Source of the DNA: an uncultured Christensenella sp.
Lineage (GTDB): Bacteria; Bacillota; Clostridia; Christensenellales; UBA1242
DNA: 27,868 nucleotides
Direction of reading: 5' to 3'
Assembly (NCBI GenBank): GCA_910586385.1
Contig: CAJUGX010000008.1
Coordinates: forward strand, 1-27,868
Made by a program: the position numbers and the translations under genes
Shown here: one piece after another, positions 6,292-13,826 of the stretch
Position numbering within the stretch: the stretch's first letter is position 1
Layout of the letters: the number at the start of each line of letters is the position of its first letter
The notes under the pieces: model-generated
Databases searched by the model: none
Seen by the model: the letters and a program-made list of their open reading frames with translations, nothing else
What the model was told of the DNA's origin: nothing

Positions 6292-6399
6292 AGAAATAAG
6301 ATAGGGGCAAAATTTGCAGAAGTTGAAGCAGCAAATCAAGAATATGCTAAGGCCGAAAATGGCAACGGTGGAAAAAACGACGCTGGCGGAAAGAAATAA
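6292..6399 (+). pseudogene. Orphan C-terminal end of a lost gene
   Basis: The frame is open for 35 codons, from just after a TGA (6289-6291) to TAA (6397-6399), with no ATG, GTG or TTG start. It reads KFAEVEAANQEYAKAENG and then a G/K/N-rich end (GGKNDAGGKK). The helical, charged composition and immediate terminator make it look like the real tail of a truncated gene. Its end resembles the G/K tails of the two unknown proteins at 4658-5834, so it may be the remnant of a third member, but the similarity is only compositional. Confidence 0.4.
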
Positions 6400-6408
6400 T
6401 GTAAAAAT

Positions 6409-6435
6409 AAAAACTTGGAGAGTCCCAAGTTTTTT
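6409..6435 (+). terminator. Terminator after the gene remnant
   Basis: AAAAACTTGG / CCAAGTTTTT (10 bp, loop AGAGTC), 9 nt after the TAA of the remnant. A terminator retained here supports a formerly transcribed gene. Confidence 0.82.
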
Positions 6436-6446
6436 ATTTGAAAAAG

Positions 6447-6475
6447 TTGTGAAAGAAAATTCTTTTTGATATAAT
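6447..6475 (+). promoter_or_regulatory. Promoter of the YitT-family gene
   Basis: TTGTGA (6447-6452), 17 nt, TATAAT (6470-6475). The start site would be near 6482, before the ribosome-binding site AGAGGA. Confidence 0.7.
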
Positions 6476-6507
6476 CAAATCGTATTATTTTTACAGAGGA
6501 AAAAGAA

Positions 6508-7704
6508 ATGTATATAAATGTAAAGAAAAAATGGCAACCAATTTTGGATGGTGCAATGATTGTGATTGGTTGTTTTATTATGGGGTTTGCATTTTCAGTA
6601 TTTTTTGAACCAAACCATCTTTCAACGGGAGGGTTTTCAGGAATTGCGATGATGCTCAACTCTCTGCTTCACAAGATTGGAGTGAAGTTTATCAATTCTT
6701 CAATCATATATTTGGTGATGAACTTGATTTTGTATCTGATTGCAGTCAAATTTCTTGGGAAGCGTTTTGCAATCACGGCGCTTCTTGGGATTGGGGCGTT
6801 TTCTGGGGCGATGCAAATCTTTGCGCTTATTCCAAGCTTTGCAGATTTTGATTTGATTATTTCTGCAATCTTTGGTGGTGTGCTTTTGGGTTTTGGTGTT
6901 GGCCTTGTTGTCAGGTTTGGTGGCTCGACTGGTGGAAGCGACATGATTGCCTGCATTGTGAGAAAGAAACATCCGAAAGTGCATGTTGGAAGAATTGTTG
7001 TGGGAATTGATGTCTTTGTTGTTGCTATGACTCTTGTCGTTTACAACAATGGTGCTGAGCTTTTGCCATACACAATCATTGCTCTTGCAATCAATTCATT
7101 TATGGTTGACTATGTTATTGATGGATACAAGCAAGCAAAGGCTTACACCATCATCACAAGCAAGCCAAAAGAAGTATCGCGAGAAATTCAAGATACTCTT
7201 TACAGAAGCTGCACAATGAGCTCCGTGAAAGGTTTGTATGACAATGAAGAGAAAACTTGTTTGGTTTGCCTTATTGGGAAATATCAAGTAAGTTCGTTGA
7301 AGCAAATCATTTCTACGGTTGATCCAAAGGCGTTTGTCTACTCTGTCCCAGTGCATGAAATCATTGGCGCTTGGAGAACGGACAGTCAGATTCGGGAGAT
7401 GCATCACAAAAAAACATCTGATGAAAATGGTGGTGCTGAAAGCGGATTTTTGAAACTCAAAACTAGAAAGAAGAAGGGGGCAATGCAAGAAGAGGTTCTT
7501 GCTGTTGAACCTGTTGAAGAGGTTGTAGTGGTTGAGCCTATTGTCGAGGTTGAAGCTCAAGAGGTTGTGAATGAGGAAAAGAAGACGTCTTCTGCTGCCA
7601 AGAAAAAGACGGCGACAGCAAAGAAAGAAGCGGGTGTTTCTAAGAAGACGGCAACAACTTCAAGCAAAAAATCAACTGCAAAAAAACAAGAAGAAAAGAA
7701 GTAA
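6508..7704 (+). CDS. YitT/DUF161-family membrane protein with long charged tail
   Basis: An integral membrane protein of the YitT family (two DUF161 membrane parts plus a cytoplasmic DUF2179), whose transport or regulatory role is not established. Hydrophobic segments lie at about 14-34, 64-83, 88-110, 115-137, 163-180 and 186-204. The conserved loops STGGFSGIA (39-47) and GGSTGGSDMIA (138-148) are intact. Residues about 211-297 form the DUF2179 domain. Family members usually end near 300. This one continues for about 98 residues, first acidic and valine-rich (VEPVEEVVVVEP, 333-344), then Lys/Ala/Thr-rich (358-398), like the tail of L24 here. A single-gene unit with its own promoter; the terminator stem contains the stop codon. 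Confidence 0.88.
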   Translation: MYINVKKKWQPILDGAMIVIGCFIMGFAFSVFFEPNHLSTGGFSGIAMMLNSLLHKIGVKFINSSIIYLVMNLILYLIAVKFLGKRFAITALLGIGAFSGAMQIFALIPSFADFDLIISAIFGGVLLGFGVGLVVRFGGSTGGSDMIACIVRKKHPKVHVGRIVVGIDVFVVAMTLVVYNNGAELLPYTIIALAINSFMVDYVIDGYKQAKAYTIITSKPKEVSREIQDTLYRSCTMSSVKGLYDNEEKTCLVCLIGKYQVSSLKQIISTVDPKAFVYSVPVHEIIGAWRTDSQIREMHHKKTSDENGGAESGFLKLKTRKKKGAMQEEVLAVEPVEEVVVVEPIVEVEAQEVVNEEKKTSSAAKKKTATAKKEAGVSKKTATTSSKKSTAKKQEEKK

Positions 7705-7725
7705 GCGTTTGCTTACTTTTCTTTT
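7699..7725 (+). terminator. Terminator of the YitT-family gene
   Basis: AAGTAAGC / GCTTACTT with loop GTTT, then a T-rich run. The gene's TAA stop lies inside the stem. Confidence 0.85.
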
Positions 7726-7737
7726 TATGTTTTCCGC

Positions 7738-7766
7738 TTTTGTTTGTCAAGGGTGTGTGGTATAAT
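7738..7766 (+). promoter_or_regulatory. Extended -10 promoter of the MazG-like gene
   Basis: TATAAT (7761-7766) preceded by TGG (7758-7760), an extended -10. The -35 position (7738-7743, TTTTGT) is poor. The leader would be only about 12 nt, just enough for the GGAGG ribosome-binding site. Confidence 0.65.
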
Positions 7767-7784
7767 ATTCAGGACGGAGGAAGT

Positions 7785-8102
7785 ATGAAAGTTTACAACA
7801 AATTGGTGAGAGATAAGATACCAGAGATAATAAAAAGCAATGGTGAAATTTGCAAAACAAGGGTTTTGTCAGACGAAGAATTTTTGACTGAGTTGAACAA
7901 AAAACTTGCCGAAGAAGCAAAAGAATATCTTGAGTCTGGAGAGATTGAAGAGTTGGCTGATTTGGAAGAGGTTGTAAGAGCAATTCTCGATGTCAAGAAA
8001 TGTAGTCAAAAAGAGTTTGAAAAAGTCAGAACTGCTAAGGTTGAAAAGAGGGGTGCGTTCAAGAAAAAGATATTTCTTGAAAGTGTGGAAGACAATAAAT
8101 AA
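7785..8102 (+). CDS. MazG-like / phosphoribosyl-ATP pyrophosphohydrolase-like protein
   Basis: A 105-residue all-alpha protein opening with YNKLVRDKIPEII, a signature of small phosphoribosyl-ATP pyrophosphohydrolase-like proteins of the MazG superfamily. The metal-binding acidic pattern is visible in LAEEAKEYLES (45-55) and EELADLEEVVRAIL (59-72). The family hydrolyses nucleoside triphosphate-type substrates to monophosphate and pyrophosphate. There are no histidine genes nearby, so a housekeeping nucleotide role is more likely than histidine synthesis; the substrate is unknown. The start is set by GGAGG at 7776-7780. A single-gene unit with its own promoter and terminator. Confidence 0.85.
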   Translation: MKVYNKLVRDKIPEIIKSNGEICKTRVLSDEEFLTELNKKLAEEAKEYLESGEIEELADLEEVVRAILDVKKCSQKEFEKVRTAKVEKRGAFKKKIFLESVEDNK

Positions 8103-8143
8103 TTAACAAAACTTGAAATTGTTGAAAGATGTGAAAATATATA

Positions 8144-8170
8144 AAAACATGCATTTTTGCATGTTTTTTT
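8144..8170 (+). terminator. Terminator of the MazG-like gene
   Basis: AAAACATGCA / TGCATGTTTT (10 bp, loop TTTT), continuing into T residues. Confidence 0.85.
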
Positions 8171-8450
8171 GTTAAAAAGTGCACTTTTTGATATAAAATA
8201 CGGTGTTTTGGGCTGTTTTGCGCGTTTGGGTGTGAGTGAGTGGAAGTGGAGTTGGCGGGTATATGTTGGTGTGTTTTGGGTGTAGTTTGTGGCGGACTAT
8301 ATTAAATGAAAATCTTTTAGTAGAGGTATTTGATGTTATAAATATATACGCGTACGTACGTATGAGAGGAGGACCTGTGGAGAGTGTTTTGGAGGCGTTT
8401 TGAGGGCAAAAAAGTTTTTTGAGAAATTTGCTTTTTCTTGTGAAAAACCA
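8171..8450. other. Gene-free, strongly strand-asymmetric region
   Basis: No coding sequence is supported. It begins with a perfect 16-bp palindrome, AAAAAGTGCACTTTTT (8174-8189). From 8201 to 8295 the plus strand is almost only G and T; I count about 14 A or C in 95 bases. An ACGT-repeat patch, CGCGTACGTACGTA, is at 8349-8362. Function unknown; it lies just upstream of the ribosomal operon promoter. Confidence 0.6.
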
Positions 8451-8479
8451 TTGACAAGCTGAGGGGGCTTTGGTATAAT
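8451..8479 (+). promoter_or_regulatory. Main promoter of the ribosomal protein cluster
   Basis: TTGACA (8451-8456), 17 nt, TATAAT (8474-8479), plus the extended -10 TGG (8471-8473). A very strong consensus promoter, as expected for ribosomal protein genes. Transcription should begin near 8486. Confidence 0.9.
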
Positions 8480-8485
8480 GATAAT

Positions 8486-8824
8486 GCTGTTATCACGAGG
8501 AGTGCAAACTTGCAATTGTGCAAGAGTGAACACGACGAAGTGACATCGCAAGCAATGCGCTTGTGTCATTTTAAGGTGCGATACGCAAGGTTACCAAACG
8601 CTTACGCTAGCAGTGATTTGGAGAATTTGCGAGGACCTAGTCTTGGTCAAAGAGCCGAGGCGACCGAAATGACATTTTTTTAAGTCAAACAGCATGACAC
8701 ACACGGACTAGTGTTCGACAATGCAAACTTGTTTGTGGGAACAAGGTAAAATTGAAGAATGGGGATAAGTCCGTTAAAAAAATGCAACTTTCGGATTTGC
8801 TATTACAGGAGGTAAGAAAAAAGA
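8486..8824 (+). promoter_or_regulatory. Long structured 5' leader of the S10 operon
   Basis: About 340 nt untranslated between promoter and rpsJ. Hairpins seen: CTTGCA/TGCAAG (8509-8524); TGACA...TGTCA enclosing CAAGC/GCTTG (8541-8568); GACC/GGTC (8634-8648); and a long-range 7-bp helix ACGGACT/AGTCCGT (8703-8709 with 8768-8774) enclosing CTTGTT/AACAAG (8728-8745). No intrinsic terminator is obvious. In E. coli, L4 binds the S10 leader to repress this operon; a similar autoregulatory role here is inference. Confidence 0.65.
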
Positions 8825-9133
8825 ATGGCAACACAAAAAATGAGAATCAAACTTAGAGCCTATGAACACACACTCATTGACGAAGCATGTAAGAGAATCA
8901 TCGAGACTGCAGGAAAGAATGGTGCAAAAGTTTCTGGCCCTATCCCACTTCCAACAGACAGAGAAGTGGTAACAATTATTCGTTCTCCACACAAGTACAA
9001 AGATTCGAGAGAACAATTTGAAAGCAAAACCCACAAGAGATTGATTGATATTTACAATCCAACAAACAAGGCTATCGATGCTCTTATGAAACTCGAATTG
9101 CCTGCAGGTGTTGAGATTAATATCAAGCTGTAG
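8825..9133 (+). CDS. rpsJ: 30S ribosomal protein S10
   Basis: S10 sits in the head of the 30S subunit; in other bacteria it also pairs with NusB in antitermination. The 102-residue length is normal. Recognisable segments are KMRIKLRAYEHTLID near the N-terminus, SGPIPLPT (37-44), and the C-terminal beta strand ending PAGVEINIKL. First gene of the cluster, preceded by AGGAGG (8807-8812), with a spacing of 12 nt, a little longer than usual. Confidence 0.98.
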   Translation: MATQKMRIKLRAYEHTLIDEACKRIIETAGKNGAKVSGPIPLPTDREVVTIIRSPHKYKDSREQFESKTHKRLIDIYNPTNKAIDALMKLELPAGVEINIKL

Positions 9134-9146
9134 GAGGTAAAGAGCA

Positions 9147-9773
9147 GTGAAAGCGATATTAGGTAAAAAACTCGGTATGACACAAGTCTTTACTGATGAT
9201 GGCTTGGTGATCCCAGTTACAGTTGTTGAAGCTGGTCCTATGACAGTCGTTCAAAAGAAGACTGTTGAAGTGGACGGTTATGAAGCACAAGTTTGTGCAT
9301 TCGGCAAAAAGACAAAAAATGTCACAAAACCTGAAAAGGGAATTTTTGACAAAGCAAAGGTTGAAGCTTGCAAAGTTTTGAAAGAATTCAATCTTGACAA
9401 TGCTCTCGAAGTTGGTGCGGTTGTAAAGGCCGACATCTTCGCAGCAAGCGACAGAGTTGATGTTTGTGGACTTTCAAAAGGTCATGGTTTCTCTGGTGTA
9501 ATCAAGAGATGGAACCAACACAGACTTAAGATGACTCATGGTACAGGACCTGTTCACAGAGAAGTTGGTTCTTTGGGTGCAAACTCAACACCTTCTCGTG
9601 TTTTCAAAAACAAACACATGCCTGGACAATATGGTAACGAAAAAGTTACTATCCAAAACTTGGAAATCGTTAAAGTCGATGCAGACAGAAACTTGCTTTT
9701 GATCAAAGGTAATGTTCCTGGTGCAAAGGGTGCAATCCTTACGATTAGAGAATCTGTTAAGGCAGGCAAATAA
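9147..9773 (+). CDS. rplC: 50S ribosomal protein L3
   Basis: An early-assembly 50S protein whose long loop reaches toward the peptidyl-transferase centre. At 208 residues it has the opening MKAILGKKLGMTQVF and the loop region from GHGFSGVIKRW to GSLGANSTPSRVFKNKHMPG. The glutamine in PGQYG is the position methylated by PrmB in E. coli. It starts with GTG, fixed by AGGAGG at 9132-9137. It is 13 nt after rpsJ and 11 nt before rplD. Confidence 0.98.
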   Translation: MKAILGKKLGMTQVFTDDGLVIPVTVVEAGPMTVVQKKTVEVDGYEAQVCAFGKKTKNVTKPEKGIFDKAKVEACKVLKEFNLDNALEVGAVVKADIFAASDRVDVCGLSKGHGFSGVIKRWNQHRLKMTHGTGPVHREVGSLGANSTPSRVFKNKHMPGQYGNEKVTIQNLEIVKVDADRNLLLIKGNVPGAKGAILTIRESVKAGK

Positions 9774-9784
9774 GGAGAGAGAAA

Positions 9785-10408
9785 ATGGCTAACGTTAAAG
9801 TTTATAATATGAAAGCCGAAGAAGTTGGCTCTTTGAAACTCAAAGACGAAGTTTTCGGTGTTGAATATAACGAACCTCTCATTCACGAAGTAGTTGTAGC
9901 TTACAATGCAAACCAAAGACAAGGAAACAAAAGCACACTTTCAAGAAGTGAAGTAAGAGGACACTCTGCAAAGCCTTACAGACAAAAAGGCACAGGTAGA
10001 GCAAGACAAGGTTCTACAAAGGGACCACAATTTACTGGTGGTGGAGTTGTATTTGCTCCAAAGCCAAGAGACTTCTCAAAGAAAGTCAACAAAGGGGCAA
10101 AGCGTACTGCACTCTTGTCAGCACTCAGCGCAAAACTTGCACAAAAAGAAATCACAGTACTCGACAAGTTTGAAATCGCAAGTGCAAAGACAAAAGATGC
10201 TGCTGCTTTCTTGGATGCATTCAAGTTTAACGGTTCGGTTTTGGTAGTTGGTACTGCAAATTCTGAAAAAGAACTTAGAGCAACAAGCAACATTGAAAAA
10301 CTCGACATCGTAAATGTAGAACTTCTCAATGTTTATGAAGTTGTTTCAAACAGAAATGTTGTGTTGACAAAAGAAGCGGTTAAATATCTCGAGGAGGTCA
10401 ACGCATAA
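9785..10408 (+). CDS. rplD: 50S ribosomal protein L4
   Basis: Lines the exit-tunnel constriction together with L22. The 207 residues include the tunnel-loop segment YRQKGTGRARQGSTKGPQF, the diagnostic basic loop of L4. In E. coli L4 represses its own operon through the S10 leader, which makes the structured leader here relevant. Its TAA shares one base with the rplW ATG (TAATG), suggesting translational coupling. Confidence 0.98.
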   Translation: MANVKVYNMKAEEVGSLKLKDEVFGVEYNEPLIHEVVVAYNANQRQGNKSTLSRSEVRGHSAKPYRQKGTGRARQGSTKGPQFTGGGVVFAPKPRDFSKKVNKGAKRTALLSALSAKLAQKEITVLDKFEIASAKTKDAAAFLDAFKFNGSVLVVGTANSEKELRATSNIEKLDIVNVELLNVYEVVSNRNVVLTKEAVKYLEEVNA

Positions 10409-10710
10409 TGGAAGCAAATGAAGTTATTATCAGACCAATTCTCACTGAAAAGAGTTACAGTGGGATTCAAAACAAAATCTACAGTTTTGTTGTAAACAAA
10501 AAATCAAACAAAGTTGAAATTGCGCAAGCAGTTGAAAAAATGTTCAACGTTGAAGTTGCAAAAGTAAACACAGTTGTTGTTAAGGGGCATAAGAAGGCTC
10601 AAAACACAAAGCAAGGAAGAACAGTTGGCAGAACAAGCGATTATAAAAAAGCAATCGTTACACTCACTGAAAAGTCAAAGCCAATCGCATTCTTTGAAAG
10701 CTTATCTTAA
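10408..10710 (+). CDS. rplW: 50S ribosomal protein L23
   Basis: Sits beside the polypeptide tunnel exit and is the docking site for trigger factor and SRP in bacteria. 100 residues, with the typical opening VIIRPILTEKSY and the basic loop HKKAQNTKQGRTVGRTSDYK. It overlaps rplD by one base, and its upstream GAGG lies within rplD. rplB follows after 13 nt. Confidence 0.98.
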   Translation: MEANEVIIRPILTEKSYSGIQNKIYSFVVNKKSNKVEIAQAVEKMFNVEVAKVNTVVVKGHKKAQNTKQGRTVGRTSDYKKAIVTLTEKSKPIAFFESLS

Positions 10711-10723
10711 TTAGGAGGAGAAA

Positions 10724-11551
10724 ATGGCTATTATAAAGAGTAATCCAACTTCTGCTGGAAGAAGATTTTATTCAAAACTTTCTACAGAAGAATTGACAAA
10801 GAAAGAACCTGAAAAGTCTCTCCTTGCTGTTAAGAAAAAACACGCTGGAAGAAATGCTTCAGGGAAAGTTACTGTTCGTCATCAAGGTGGCGGAAACAGA
10901 CAGAAGTATCGTATTATCGACTTCAAAAGAAACAAAGATGGCATCCCTGCAAAGGTTGTTGCAATCGAATATGATCCAAACAGAACTGCATACATCGCGC
11001 TCCTTTCTTACAAAGATGGTGAAAAGAGATACATCATCGCTCCTGTAGGGCTTAAGGTTGGAGATACGCTTTGCAGCGGAAGTGGAAGTGAAATCAGAGT
11101 TGGAAACAACCTTCCACTTTCAGACATTCCTGTTGGTTCGCTTATCCACAATATCGAACTTGAACCTAAGAAGGGTGGACAAATGGCTCGTTCTGCAGGT
11201 GCTGAAGTTCAACTTATGGCTAAAGAAGGAAAGTATGCTACACTCAAACTCCCTTCAGGCGAAATGAGAAAAGTGTTGCTTGCTTGCCGTGCTACTATCG
11301 GAACAGTCGGAAATCTTGATCACGAACTTGTTTCTCTTGGTAAAGCGGGAAGAAAGAGACATATGGGAGTTCGTCCATCAGTTCGTGGTGTTGTTATGAA
11401 CCCTAATGATCACCCACACGGTGGTGGTGAAGGTAAGAGCCCAGTTGGTATGAAGTCACCAGTGACACCATGGGGCAAACCTGCTCTTGGTCTTAAGACA
11501 AGAAAGAAGAAAAACAAATCTGACCGTTTGATGGTTAAGAGAGTAAATTAG
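10724..11551 (+). CDS. rplB: 50S ribosomal protein L2
   Basis: Among the most conserved 50S proteins, needed for subunit association and peptidyl-transferase activity. The 275-residue length is normal. The RNA-binding core is visible (GRNASGKVTVRHQGGG). NPNDHPHGGGEGK contains the histidine matching the one implicated near the catalytic centre in E. coli, and the basic C-terminal tail follows (KTRKKKNKSDRLMVKR). AGGAGG precedes the start. Confidence 0.99.
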   Translation: MAIIKSNPTSAGRRFYSKLSTEELTKKEPEKSLLAVKKKHAGRNASGKVTVRHQGGGNRQKYRIIDFKRNKDGIPAKVVAIEYDPNRTAYIALLSYKDGEKRYIIAPVGLKVGDTLCSGSGSEIRVGNNLPLSDIPVGSLIHNIELEPKKGGQMARSAGAEVQLMAKEGKYATLKLPSGEMRKVLLACRATIGTVGNLDHELVSLGKAGRKRHMGVRPSVRGVVMNPNDHPHGGGEGKSPVGMKSPVTPWGKPALGLKTRKKKNKSDRLMVKRVN

Positions 11552-11561
11552 GAGGCTAGAA

Positions 11562-11840
11562 ATGAGTAAAGAAATGAAGAAGCCTTATGTGAGCCCAAAA
11601 CTTTTGAAAAAGGTTGCTCAGATGTCAGAAAGCGGAGTTAAGAAACCAATCAAAACTTGGTCTAGAACATCTACAATCTATCCAGAATTTATTGGTTTTA
11701 CATTTGCTGTACACAACGGCAAGAAACACATCCCAGTTTATGTTACTGCTGACATGGTTGGACATAAACTTGGCGAATTCTCTTTGACAAGAACATTCAA
11801 AGGACACGCAGGACAAAAGCAAACTGCGAAAAGAAAGTAA
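11562..11840 (+). CDS. rpsS: 30S ribosomal protein S19
   Basis: A 30S head protein that forms a pair with S13 and contacts tRNA. 92 residues, with KTWSRTSTIYPEFIGFTFAV, VYVTADMVGHKLGEFSLTRT and a basic end. In most bacteria the LGEF motif is followed by APTRTFRGH; here it is SLTRTFKGH, a minor variant. AGGAGG precedes the start and rplV follows directly. Confidence 0.98.
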   Translation: MSKEMKKPYVSPKLLKKVAQMSESGVKKPIKTWSRTSTIYPEFIGFTFAVHNGKKHIPVYVTADMVGHKLGEFSLTRTFKGHAGQKQTAKRK

Positions 11841-11853
11841 GAGGTGAATGGAA

Positions 11854-12249
11854 ATGGCTACAAGAATAAGACAAAAAGCCGAAAAAAGAGCGGCTAATAA
11901 AGACAATCGTCCATATGCTGTTGCAAAAGACATTCGTATGAGTTCTTCAAAAGTAAGAATTGTTCTTGACAACATCAGAGGGAAGAAAGCAAATGAAGCA
12001 GTTGCACTTCTTGCATATATGCCACAAGCAGGTGCTGCAGAATCTTTGAAGGTTCTCAAGAGTGCGATTGCCAATGCTGAAAACAACAAAGGCTTGTCAT
12101 CTGACAATCTTTATGTTGCTGAATGTTATGCCACATCTGGTCCACTTATGAAGAGAATTTCATTCAGGGCTAGAGGAAGAGCTGACAGAATTTTGAAAAA
12201 AACTTGTCACATCACTGTTGTGCTTGACGAGTTGAAGGAGGCAAAATAA
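11854..12249 (+). CDS. rplV: 50S ribosomal protein L22
   Basis: Lines the nascent-chain tunnel opposite L4; its beta-hairpin is where macrolide-resistance changes occur in other bacteria. 131 residues from ATG 11854. I prefer this over the ATG at 11848 because GAGGTG (11841-11846) is 7 nt away rather than 1. KVRIVLDNIRGKKANEA and the C-terminal RARGRADRILKKTCHITVVL are typical. The TAA overlaps the rpsC ATG by one base. Confidence 0.97.
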   Translation: MATRIRQKAEKRAANKDNRPYAVAKDIRMSSSKVRIVLDNIRGKKANEAVALLAYMPQAGAAESLKVLKSAIANAENNKGLSSDNLYVAECYATSGPLMKRISFRARGRADRILKKTCHITVVLDELKEAK

Positions 12250-12926
12250 TGGGACAAAAAGTTAATCCAATAGGACTTAGACTTGGTATCAACAAAGATT
12301 GGCAATCAACTTGGTATGCCAACAAGAAAGATTTTGCCGCAAATCTCAAAGAAGACCATGAAATAAGAGAATATTTCAAGAAAAAACATGCCGCATCTGG
12401 AATTTCAGAAGTGGTTATCAAAAGAACAGAAAACAAACTTGAAGTTGACATTTTCACAGGGAAACCTGGTATTATTATCGGCACAAAGGGTGCTGGAATA
12501 GAAGCAATCAAAAAGGATTTGAACAAACTTGTTCGTTCAGTCAAAGTGCTTGCATTGAATGTCAAAGAAGTTAAAAAACCAGACCTTGACGCAAGACTTG
12601 TTGCTGACTCAATCGCACAACAACTTGAAAAGCGTGTTGCTTGGAGAAGAGCCCTCAAAATGGCTATGCAAAGAGTTATGAAGGCTGGAGCCAAAGGTTG
12701 CAAAGTTCAAGTTAGTGGTGTTATCGACGGAGCAAACACAATCGCAAGAACTGAAAAGTATATGGAAGGATCTCTTCCACTTCACACTCTTCGTGCTGAC
12801 ATTGATTATGCTGAATCTGCTGCATACACAAACTACGGAAAACTTGGAATCAAGTGCTGGATTTACAAAGGCGAAATTTTGTCTAAACAATCCATAAAGG
12901 AGGACAAGAATAATGTTAATGCCTAA
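12249..12926 (+). CDS. rpsC: 30S ribosomal protein S3
   Basis: Forms part of the mRNA entry channel and helicase region of the 30S subunit. At 225 residues it opens with GQKVNPIGLRLGI. A type-II KH domain has its GxxG loop as GTKG in KPGIIIGTKGAGIEAI, where many species have GRGG. The second domain contains SGVIDGANTIARTEKYMEG. The last 14 nt overlap rplP, suggesting coupled translation. Confidence 0.98.
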   Translation: MGQKVNPIGLRLGINKDWQSTWYANKKDFAANLKEDHEIREYFKKKHAASGISEVVIKRTENKLEVDIFTGKPGIIIGTKGAGIEAIKKDLNKLVRSVKVLALNVKEVKKPDLDARLVADSIAQQLEKRVAWRRALKMAMQRVMKAGAKGCKVQVSGVIDGANTIARTEKYMEGSLPLHTLRADIDYAESAAYTNYGKLGIKCWIYKGEILSKQSIKEDKNNVNA

Positions 12927-13347
12927 GAGAGTTAAGAGAAGAAAAGTTCACAGAGGCAGAATGACAGGAAAGGCAATGAGAGGAAACACTCTTGCTTATG
13001 GAACATATGGTATGGTTGCTCTTGAACCATGTTGGATCAAGTCAAACCAAATCGAATCTGCCCGTATCGCTCTTACAAGATATATCAAGCGTGGTGGTAA
13101 AGTTTGGATCAAAATCTTCCCAGACAAGCCAGTCACAAAGAAACCTGCTGACACTCGTATGGGTTCTGGTAAAGGAAATCCAGAATTCTGGGTTGCAGTG
13201 GTTAAACCAGGCAGAGTTCTTTTCGAAATTGAAGGTGTAAGTGAACCAGTTGCCAGAGAAGCATTGAGACTTGCTGGAAACAAACTTCCTTGCAAAACAA
13301 AGTTCATTAAGAAGGAAGAAGTTGCTGCCGTAGAAGGTGGTGAGTAG
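12913..13347 (+). CDS. rplP: 50S ribosomal protein L16
   Basis: Organises the A-site and 5S region of the 50S subunit; a late-assembly protein. 144 residues with the standard start MLMPKRVKRRKVHRGRMTG and the conserved KPADTRMGSGKGNPEFWVAV. AGGAGG lies about 10 nt upstream, inside the end of rpsC. The in-frame ATG at 12919 is a less likely start because the family normally begins MLMPKR. Confidence 0.98.
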   Translation: MLMPKRVKRRKVHRGRMTGKAMRGNTLAYGTYGMVALEPCWIKSNQIESARIALTRYIKRGGKVWIKIFPDKPVTKKPADTRMGSGKGNPEFWVAVVKPGRVLFEIEGVSEPVAREALRLAGNKLPCKTKFIKKEEVAAVEGGE

Positions 13348-13348
13348 A

Positions 13349-13567
13349 ATGAAAAATGAAGAAATCAAAACATTGAGCCTGCAGCAATTGAATGCAAGAC
13401 TTAAAGAACTCAAAAATGAACTCTTTAATCTTCGTTTTTCAAATGCTACAAGAAGTTTGGCAAACCCTCTTGAAATCAGAAATGTAAGAAGAGAAATTGC
13501 CAGAGTGCAAACTGCAATCAGAGCACAAGAAATCGCAAACGGAGGAAATGACAATGGAAGAAACTAG
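13349..13567 (+). CDS. rpmC: 50S ribosomal protein L29
   Basis: A small two-helix protein at the tunnel exit beside L23. It starts at ATG 13349, giving 72 residues; AGGTGG (13335-13340) is placed for that start, and it follows the rplP stop by 1 nt. The family pattern LKELKNELFNLRFSNATRSL is followed by the second helix (VRREIARVQTAIRAQE). The last 14 nt overlap rpsQ, the same overlap length as rpsC-rplP. Confidence 0.96.
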   Translation: MKNEEIKTLSLQQLNARLKELKNELFNLRFSNATRSLANPLEIRNVRREIARVQTAIRAQEIANGGNDNGRN

Positions 13568-13814
13568 AAATGTAAGAAACACAAGACAAGGTATTGTTGT
13601 CAGCACAAGCATGGACAAAACTGTTGTCGTTGCGGTAACCTCTATGGTTAAAACTCCAAAAATCGGAAAAGTCGTAAAAAGATCAAAGAAATTCAAAGCA
13701 CACGACGAAAAGAACGAATGTGGTGTTGGGGACACAGTTATCATTATGGAAACTCGTCCACTTTCAAAAACAAAATACCACAGAGTTGTAAAAATCGTTG
13801 AGAAGGCTAAGTAA
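13554..13814 (+). CDS. rpsQ: 30S ribosomal protein S17
   Basis: An OB-fold 30S protein that binds 16S rRNA early in assembly. 86 residues from ATG 13554; GGAGG (13541-13545) is 8 nt upstream, inside rpmC. GIVVSTSMDKTVVVAV, the conserved RSKKFKAHDEKN loop and the C-terminal ETRPLSKTKYHRVVKIVE are typical. Confidence 0.97.
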   Translation: MEETRNVRNTRQGIVVSTSMDKTVVVAVTSMVKTPKIGKVVKRSKKFKAHDEKNECGVGDTVIIMETRPLSKTKYHRVVKIVEKAK

Positions 13815-13826
13815 GGAAGGTGGATT

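Noticed and set aside
8201..8295. Possible G-quadruplex from four GGG runs
   Set aside because: The runs are 15-26 nt apart, too far for a standard quadruplex.
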